DNA of 10,859 nt, from NCBI GenBank assembly GCA_038924905.1, contig JBCKUK010000040.1, positions 1 to 10,859 on the forward strand, written 5' to 3'. Under the pieces are notes generated by a model. It was not told the origin of the DNA. It ran no database searches and saw only the letters and a program-made list of their open reading frames with translations. The stretch is from JBCKUK01 sp038924905. Its GTDB lineage: Bacteria; Pseudomonadota; Gammaproteobacteria; Burkholderiales; Methylophilaceae. Below, one piece after another: positions 6,039 through 10,859 of this stretch; position 1 is the first letter of the stretch; every line of letters starts with the position of its first letter. The translations under genes and the position numbers were made by a program.

Positions 6039-6066
6039 AGGCAGCTTACAAAACCAAAAAACTACC

Positions 6067-6873
6067 ATGACCGACAACATCGTCGAAATTAATCACCTCT
6101 CCTTTGGCTACAAAGGGCGCGCGCTGCATAAGGGCATCAATATGGTGTTCCCGCGCGGCAAAGTGGTGGCTATTATGGGCTGTAGCGGTAGCGGCAAGAC
6201 CACTTTACTGAGACTTATCGGCGGCCAACTCAAACCCACGCAAGGCCAGGTGCGGGTAGATGGTGAAGTAGTGCACGAGCAAGACCGCACAAGGCTGCAA
6301 AAGCTAAGGCGCAAGATGGGCATGCTGTTCCAGATGGGCGCGCTATTTACTGACTTATCCGTGTTCGAGAATGTTGCTTTTCCCATACGCGAACATACCG
6401 ATTTGCCTGAATCCATGATTCGTGATTTGGTGATGATGAAATTAAATGCGGTTGGCTTGCGCGGCGCACACAGCTTAATGCCTGTTGAGTTGTCCGGTGG
6501 TATGGCGCGCCGCGTCGCCCTGGCTCGCGCAGTTGCATTGGATCCGGCCATTGTAATGTATGACGAGCCCTTTGCCGGGCTGGACCCAATATCAATGGGC
6601 GTTATTGCGAATTTGATACGCAGCCTGAACAATGCGCTGGGTGCGACCTCTATCGTAGTCACTCACGATGTACATGAGGCATTCTCAATTGTGGATTACG
6701 TCTACTTTGTGTCTGAAGGCGTGGTGACGGCAGAAGGCACACCAAAAGAGCTGCTTAAATCGCGCATGCCGTTTGTGCATCAATTTGTGCATGGTGAATT
6801 CGATGGGCCCGTGCCTTTCCATTACCCTGCGCCAGATTACGGGCGCGATATGCTGAGAGGGCGTGATGCTTAG
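6067..6873 (+). CDS. mlaF: MlaF, ATPase of the phospholipid transport ABC complex
   Basis: MlaF is the cytoplasmic ATPase of the MlaFEDB inner-membrane complex, which powers phospholipid movement between the outer and inner membranes through MlaC. The 268 residues carry all ABC motifs: Walker A GCSGSGKTT (38-46), Q-loop FQMGALF (88-94), signature LSGGM (142-146) followed by ARRVALARA, Walker B IVMYDEP (162-168) and the switch histidine H200 in VVTHD. GALFTDLSVFENVAFP is characteristic of the MlaF/MCE-associated ATPases. The C-terminal extension after residue 235 (VHQFVHGEFDGP) is also family-typical and contacts the partner MlaF in known structures. First gene of the operon; its 3' end overlaps mlaE. 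Confidence 0.96.
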   Translation: MTDNIVEINHLSFGYKGRALHKGINMVFPRGKVVAIMGCSGSGKTTLLRLIGGQLKPTQGQVRVDGEVVHEQDRTRLQKLRRKMGMLFQMGALFTDLSVFENVAFPIREHTDLPESMIRDLVMMKLNAVGLRGAHSLMPVELSGGMARRVALARAVALDPAIVMYDEPFAGLDPISMGVIANLIRSLNNALGATSIVVTHDVHEAFSIVDYVYFVSEGVVTAEGTPKELLKSRMPFVHQFVHGEFDGPVPFHYPAPDYGRDMLRGRDA

Positions 6874-7672
6874 GCAGCTCGGCTTGAATAGAACGGATGC
6901 GTTACTGCGCCGCATAGGCCATCGCTTGATTGACCGTCTGTGGCGCCTGGGTTCTGCTGCAAGGTTCTTTGTTTATACCCTGCTTTATTCCGGCGAGAGT
7001 TTCCGCCGCCTGCATTTAACCATCCGCGAGATCTATTTTACTGGTGTGATGTCCCTGATTATTATTTTAGTGTCCGCTTTTTTTGTTGGTATGGTGCTGG
7101 CGCTGCAAGGCTATCACACCTTGCAAAAATATGGTTCATCAGAGGCTATTGGCGTGCTGGTGGCTTTATCATTAGTGCGTGAGCTTGGTCCGGTGGTGAC
7201 CGCGTTACTATTTGCCGGACGTGCCGGCACAGCGATTACCGCAGAAATTGGCTTGATGAAAGCGACTGAGCAATTGTCCGCAATGGAAATGATGGCGGTT
7301 AGTCCGATAGCTCGTATAGTAGCGCCACGCTTCTGGGCGGGGGTGATTTCCATGCCTATACTTTCTGCATTGTTTACGATGACTGGGATATTGGGAGGTT
7401 ATCTGGTGGCTGTGCCGCTTATTGGTGTTGATAGCGGCGCTTTCTGGTCACAAATGCAGGCCAATGTAGATTTCAGAGAAGATATTGTGAATGGTGTCAT
7501 CAAAAGCTGTGTGTTTGGCGTTGCTTGCACCATGATTGCATTATTTGAGGGGTTTGATGCACCACCCACTGCTGAAGGTGTAAGCCGAGCGACTACACGC
7601 ACCGTGGTCAATTCATCGCTGGCAGTATTGGGGCTGGATTTTGTGCTTACCTCATTCATGATAACCGTATAA
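6866..7672 (+). CDS. mlaE: MlaE, permease of the phospholipid transport ABC complex
   Basis: MlaE is the membrane permease that dimerises in the inner membrane and forms the lipid pocket beneath the MlaD ring. The 268-residue protein shows FVGMVLALQGYHTLQKYGS (73-91 region), SLVRELGPVVTALLFAGRAGTAITAEIG and LMKATEQLSAMEMM, the core of the MlaE family, plus the C-terminal GVSRATTRTVVNSS motif before the last helix. About five to six hydrophobic segments are visible. ATG 6866 is preferred over GTG 6863 because AGAGGG (6856-6861) is 4 bases before it. The start lies inside mlaF with an 8-base overlap, implying translational coupling. Length matches the E. coli protein (about 260). Confidence 0.96.
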   Translation: MLRQLGLNRTDALLRRIGHRLIDRLWRLGSAARFFVYTLLYSGESFRRLHLTIREIYFTGVMSLIIILVSAFFVGMVLALQGYHTLQKYGSSEAIGVLVALSLVRELGPVVTALLFAGRAGTAITAEIGLMKATEQLSAMEMMAVSPIARIVAPRFWAGVISMPILSALFTMTGILGGYLVAVPLIGVDSGAFWSQMQANVDFREDIVNGVIKSCVFGVACTMIALFEGFDAPPTAEGVSRATTRTVVNSSLAVLGLDFVLTSFMITV

Positions 7673-7721
7673 AAAGAAAACACTGATTTAAGTTGCAGAC
7701 TCTTAAGCATTGGGGGAAATG

Positions 7722-8216
7722 ATGGAACGAACAACGATGGATTTGTGGGTAGGTATTTTTGCAGCGGCTGGCGTAGCGGCGCTGCTAGGTTTGGCGATGA
7801 AGGTAGGCAATCTTACCTCCAGCAGCATTGGCGAAACTTACAGTGTGACAGCTGCCTTTGAAAATGTAGGTGGGCTCAAGCCACGCGCACCGGTGAAAAG
7901 CGCGGGTGTGGTGGTGGGGCGCGTTGATGGGATTAAGTTTGATGCAACAACTTTTGAGGCGATTGTAACTTTGAAGGTGGATCAGCGTTTCCCATTCCCT
8001 AAGGATACGTTTGCCAATATATACACGGCAGGACTGCTTGGAGAGCAGTATGTGGGCCTTGAGGCGGGGGGCGACACAGATACACTGAAAAATGGTGATA
8101 AAATTACACACACTCAGGATGCAGTTGTATTGGAAAAAATGATTAGTCAATTCCTCTACAACAAAGCTTCCGAAAATAAAGATTCAGCAACCAACGATAA
8201 AAAACAGGAACAATGA
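7722..8216 (+). CDS. mlaD: MlaD, membrane-anchored MCE-domain subunit
   Basis: MlaD forms a hexameric ring in the periplasm, anchored to the inner membrane, with a central hydrophobic channel for phospholipid. The 164 residues contain an N-terminal anchor (about 8-28, LWVGIFAAAGVAALLGLAM) and one MCE domain (about 38-117, from YSVTAAFENVGGLKPRAPVKS to TAGLLGEQYVGLEAGG). A helix, VLEKMISQFLY (136-146), follows as in E. coli MlaD, then a hydrophilic tail rich in K, N, D and Q. Start ATG 7722 is chosen because GGGGGA (7712-7717) is 4 bases upstream and gives the usual MxxxxxxLWVGIF beginning; ATG 7719 and TTG 7710 are in frame but fit worse. It ends in an ATGA overlap with mlaC. Confidence 0.94.
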   Translation: MERTTMDLWVGIFAAAGVAALLGLAMKVGNLTSSSIGETYSVTAAFENVGGLKPRAPVKSAGVVVGRVDGIKFDATTFEAIVTLKVDQRFPFPKDTFANIYTAGLLGEQYVGLEAGGDTDTLKNGDKITHTQDAVVLEKMISQFLYNKASENKDSATNDKKQEQ

Positions 8217-8833
8217 GCATGAAAAAGGTTATTCGGTTATTACTGAGCATGGCGTTGCTTGGTTTTGCAAGTTTTGCTTTAGCTGAGATGGCACCTGATG
8301 TGCTGGTGAAGACAACAGCTGAAGACGTGTTGCAGATTGTCAGAAACGATAAGGACATTCAGGCCGGTGATCAGAAAAAGATTTTTGCTCTGGCAGAAGA
8401 AAAAATTCTGCCAAATTTTAACTTTGAGCGTGTTTCCCGTTTAGTTTTGGGCAAGTACTGGACGCGGGCAAATAAAGAACAGAAAGAAGCATTTCAACGC
8501 GAATTTCGCAGCTTGTTGTTGCGTACCTACGCGATGGCCTTGTCTAAATATCGCAATCAGACGATTGAGTACAAGCCGCTGCGCTCGCAACCAGGCGACA
8601 CCAAGGTCACTGTTAAAACGCTGATAATACAACCTGACGGCCCACCCATCGGCATTGATTATAGTCTGGAGAAATTTCCTGAGGGCTGGAAGGTTTACGA
8701 TATTGTCATCGAAGGTGTGAGTCTGGTAACCAACTATCGTGGCCAATTTAGCGATGAAATACGCCAGTCCAGCCTGGATGGATTAATTCAAAAGCTGACT
8801 GATAAGAACAAAAAGGCCAGTTCCACTAGCTAG
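8213..8833 (+). CDS. mlaC: MlaC, periplasmic phospholipid carrier
   Basis: MlaC ferries phospholipid across the periplasm between the outer-membrane MlaA-porin complex and MlaFEDB. The 206-residue precursor has a Sec signal (positive start MSMKKVIR, hydrophobic core 8-22, cleavage probably after ALA at 24). The mature part is a Ttg2D/MlaC domain: FERVSRLVLGKYWTRANKEQKEAFQREFRSLLLRTYA is the family hallmark, followed by the two-strand DYSLEKFPEGWKVYDIVIEGVSLVTNYRGQF signature. The ATG at 8213 overlaps the mlaD stop as ATGA. ATG 8219 is in frame and better spaced (9 bases) from AGGA (8206-8209), so the true start may be two residues later. Confidence 0.95.
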   Translation: MSMKKVIRLLLSMALLGFASFALAEMAPDVLVKTTAEDVLQIVRNDKDIQAGDQKKIFALAEEKILPNFNFERVSRLVLGKYWTRANKEQKEAFQREFRSLLLRTYAMALSKYRNQTIEYKPLRSQPGDTKVTVKTLIIQPDGPPIGIDYSLEKFPEGWKVYDIVIEGVSLVTNYRGQFSDEIRQSSLDGLIQKLTDKNKKASSTS

Positions 8834-8876
8834 CTGTTCGCGCTATTAACCGATATTAAAAAGCAGAAATCATTTG

Positions 8877-9167
8877 GTGCAAATTACAAAAGAAGGTAAT
8901 CGCTGGTTAGTGAGCGGCGCTATGAGCATGCCGCACGTCGAATCACTGCTTGCAGAGAGCGCCGCTTTGGCAGCAGAAAAAGACATTGAGATTGATCTAT
9001 CTGCTGTGTCCGAGGTAGATACGGCGACTATTAGTCTGTTATTCGAATGGCTGCGTCAAGCTTACAGCCGTCAGTGCAAAGTGACGTATGTAAATCTGCC
9101 GAAAAATTTGCTTAGTCTTGCCACGCTTTACGGCGTTTTAGAACTCTTACCACAAGCCCCCCATTGA
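8877..9167 (+). CDS. mlaB: MlaB, STAS-domain subunit of the Mla complex
   Basis: MlaB is a small cytoplasmic STAS protein that binds MlaF and is needed for assembly and activity of the transporter. The ~96 residues have the STAS layout: strand ITKEGNRWLVSGAMS, helix MPHVESLLAESAAL, strand IEIDLSAVSEVDTATISLLFEWLRQA (the SEVDTATISLL loop-helix is diagnostic), then KVTYVNLPKNLLSLATLYGVLELL. There is no ATG in frame after the TAA at 8847; GTG 8877 or TTG 8874 must be used, neither with a convincing Shine-Dalgarno. The 43-base gap after mlaC contrasts with the overlapping upstream genes. Weak initiation could keep MlaB low, which is inference. Confidence 0.85.
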   Translation: MQITKEGNRWLVSGAMSMPHVESLLAESAALAAEKDIEIDLSAVSEVDTATISLLFEWLRQAYSRQCKVTYVNLPKNLLSLATLYGVLELLPQAPH

Positions 9168-9200
9168 GTTTTGGGGGTGTTCGCCCCAAGCCTACCTATT

Positions 9201-10103
9201 ATGACTCCCGCGATTAAAATTGAGCAGGTTCACAAGCATTTTGGTGCGTTGCACGCATTAAAGGGCATAGACTTGACTATAGACCAGGGCGAATTTTTCG
9301 CCTTGCTGGGCCCAAACGGTGCAGGCAAATCAACCCTGATTAACTTGCTCGCAGGTTTATTGCGGCCCACCAGTGGCAGGCTTTCCGTGATGGGTTTTGA
9401 TGTGTTGCAGCAATACCGCCAGGCGCGCCATGCGCTGGGCGTAGTGCCGCAGGAGCTGGTGTTCGACCCTTTTTTTAATGTGCGCGAAATGCTGCGTTTT
9501 CAGGCCGGCTATTTTGGCCGCGGCCCCGAGAATGATGTTTGGGTAGACGAGATCATTGAATGCCTGGGTCTTGCCGATAAGGTGCATACCAACATGCGCC
9601 AGCTGTCTGGTGGCATGAAACGGCGCGCCTTGATTGCGCAGGCATTGGTACATAAGCCGCCGGTATTGGTACTGGATGAACCGACCGCGGGCGTGGATGT
9701 TGAATTGCGCCAAATCATGTGGGAATTTATTAAAAGGTTAAATCGTGAGGGCCACACGATTATTCTCACCACACATTATCTGGAAGAGGCGGAAACGCTA
9801 TGTTCACGTGTGGCGATGATGAAACAGGGTGAGATTGTGGCTCTGGACAGCACAAAAAATTTACTGGATCGTTTTCCCGGAAAAAACTTGCGACTCAAGC
9901 TTGGCAGTTCTTCGCTGCCGCAGAGTTTGAGTTCAATGCTACGCAGTGAAGAAAATGGCGAATATATGCTGGCATTGAACGAAGTGACGCAGGTTGAATA
10001 TGTGTTGGCAGAACTGCGCAAAGCCAACATCATGGTAGAAGATATGCAGCTTATCGAAGCTGACCTGGAAGATGTGTTTGTTGATTTGGTAGGTCGTCCA
10101 TGA
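9201..10103 (+). CDS. YadG-like ABC transporter ATPase
   Basis: A 300-residue ABC ATPase of the CcmA/YadG group that pairs with the ABC-2 permease downstream; the substrate is unknown. Walker A GPNGAGKST (37-45), Q-loop VVPQE (81-85), signature LSGGM (135-139) with KRRALIAQAL, Walker B VLVLDEPTAGVD (155-166) and the switch histidine H192 in LTTHYLEEAE are all intact. FDPFFNVREMLRFQAGYFG is typical of YadG proteins. The C-terminal ~90 residues form the usual less-conserved regulatory region ending in LEDVFVDLVGR. The start at ATG 9201 matches family N-termini. An in-frame TTG 9171 would add ten poor residues, and no Shine-Dalgarno is visible at either. It overlaps the permease by ATGA (10100-10103) and probably belongs to the mla transcript. 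Confidence 0.9.
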   Translation: MTPAIKIEQVHKHFGALHALKGIDLTIDQGEFFALLGPNGAGKSTLINLLAGLLRPTSGRLSVMGFDVLQQYRQARHALGVVPQELVFDPFFNVREMLRFQAGYFGRGPENDVWVDEIIECLGLADKVHTNMRQLSGGMKRRALIAQALVHKPPVLVLDEPTAGVDVELRQIMWEFIKRLNREGHTIILTTHYLEEAETLCSRVAMMKQGEIVALDSTKNLLDRFPGKNLRLKLGSSSLPQSLSSMLRSEENGEYMLALNEVTQVEYVLAELRKANIMVEDMQLIEADLEDVFVDLVGRP

Positions 10104-10859
10104 GCCTGATTAACAGCAGATTTCGTGGGCCGTGGACGCTATTCAAGAAAGAGCTATTGCGTTTCTGGCGCGTGGTCTTTCAAACAGTGGCCGCACCTGT
10201 GATGACTGCGCTTTTGTATTTATTAATTTTTTCGCACGTGCTGGGTTCGCGCCTTCAGGTTCACGGCGTAGACTACACCACGTTTTTGATTCCCGGTTTG
10301 ATCATGATGTCGATGTTGCAGAATGCTTTTGCCAACAGCTCATCCAGCTTGATTCAATCCAAAGTAATGGGCAATATCATTTTTGTGTTGCTCACCCCGC
10401 TTAGCTATCTGGAGTTTTTCCTGACCTTCCTTGTAGCGGCAATTATTCGCGGCCTGGTGGTAGGCTTAGGCATTTATTTGGTGGCAATTATTTTTGTGGA
10501 TATGCCCATCCTATATCCCTGGTGGATTTTTATTTTTGCTGTGCTTGGCAGCGGCTTGCTTGGTGCGTTTGGCATTATCGCGGGGATTTGGGCTGAGAAA
10601 TTTGATCAGATGTCAGCCTTTCAAAACTTCGTGATCATGCCGTTATCATTTCTGTCAGGCGTGTTTTATTCGATACACTCGTTACCACCATTCTGGCAAA
10701 AAGTGTCGCACCTGAATCCATTTTTCTACATGATAGATGGCTTTAGATATGGTTTCTTTGGCGCAGGCGATATTTCACCGTATGTGAGCTTCGCCGTTGT
10801 GGGTGGCAGCTTTTTTGGCCTATCATTGATCACTTTAGGCATGCTGAAATCCGGTTATA
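10100..10859 (+). CDS. YadH-like ABC-2 type permease (3' end cut by window edge)
   Basis: An open frame starts in the ATGA overlap with the ATPase gene and runs without a stop to the last base, giving 253 complete codons. The start reads MSLINSRFRGPWTLFKKELLRFWRV, a cytoplasmic amphipathic segment common in YadH permeases. About six hydrophobic segments follow: VFQTVAAPVMTALLYLLIF, FLIPGLIMMSML, FFLTFLVAAIIRGLVVGLGIYLVAIIF, WWIFIFAVLGSGLLGAFGIIAG, FQNFVIMPLSFLSGVFYSI and the terminal VVGGSFFGLSLITLGML. GSRLQVHGVDYTTFLIPGL, LSGVFYSIHSLPPFWQKVSHLNPFFYMIDGFRYGFFG are hallmarks of the family. E. coli YadH is about 256 residues, so only a few codons lie beyond the edge. The transported substrate is unknown. 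Confidence 0.92.
   Translation, partial: MSLINSRFRGPWTLFKKELLRFWRVVFQTVAAPVMTALLYLLIFSHVLGSRLQVHGVDYTTFLIPGLIMMSMLQNAFANSSSSLIQSKVMGNIIFVLLTPLSYLEFFLTFLVAAIIRGLVVGLGIYLVAIIFVDMPILYPWWIFIFAVLGSGLLGAFGIIAGIWAEKFDQMSAFQNFVIMPLSFLSGVFYSIHSLPPFWQKVSHLNPFFYMIDGFRYGFFGAGDISPYVSFAVVGGSFFGLSLITLGMLKSGY

Noticed and set aside
9158..9177. Hairpin CCCCCA/TGGGGG spanning the mlaB stop as a terminator
   Set aside because: The stem is only 6 bp with an 8-base loop, no T-run follows, and a competing GGGG/CCCC pairing exists just downstream. The mla transcript more likely continues into the YadG-like gene.
10132..10404. 90-residue plus-strand frame inside the permease region
   Set aside because: It is a shadow frame. 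The YadH-like frame beginning at 10100 covers the same bases with clear family motifs and continues unbroken to the edge.
1..10859. Search for a novel defence, mobile or biosynthetic system, CRISPR array or tRNA
   Set aside because: Every intact frame of good size belongs to a known housekeeping or envelope family, and no array of spaced direct repeats or cloverleaf was seen by eye. The unexplained content is limited to repeats and broken genes.

Overview
The window looks like a chromosomal segment of a betaproteobacterium, probably of the Nitrosomonadales/Gallionellales/Methylophilales type. This is inferred from gene order (engB next to cytochrome c4 next to resB; mlaFEDCB followed by a yadGH-type ABC pair) and from protein character, not from a database search. 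All intact genes are housekeeping or envelope functions. I see no phage, transposase, CRISPR, tRNA or rRNA gene, and no credible new multi-gene system. The unusual content is in the broken genes and the intergenic repeats.

Left edge (1-650): a frameshifted remnant of a small lipoprotein-like gene, then about 400 bases without a credible gene. This stretch holds an intergenic repeat element with two perfect hairpins (about 311-557) and a second, unrelated palindromic repeat (563-635) just past the end of ttcA.

Region 651-4879: ttcA (tRNA C32 2-thiolation) and a pteridine-reductase-like SDR form a minus-strand pair. They are transcribed divergently from a COG1565/NDUFAF7-like methyltransferase, and a palindromic -10 box sits between the two directions. 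trmB (tRNA m7G46 methyltransferase) follows on the plus strand. Its 3' end overlaps the 3' end of engB (ribosome-assembly GTPase) on the minus strand by 42 bases.

Region 4880-6066: a dihaem cytochrome c4 gene is followed by a C-rich inverted repeat and then only the first ~70 codons of resB, a System II cytochrome c maturation gene. The rest of resB and the usual ccsB/ccsA partner are missing, and the mla operon starts about 57 bases after the truncated frame. This is the clearest rearrangement scar in the window.

Region 6067-10859: mlaF-mlaE-mlaD-mlaC-mlaB encode the inner-membrane ABC complex, its MCE subunit, the periplasmic carrier and the STAS subunit for phospholipid transport between outer and inner membranes. 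They are tightly packed with overlaps. The operon continues into a YadG-like ATPase and a YadH-like ABC-2 permease that runs off the right edge. No mlaA lies in the cluster.
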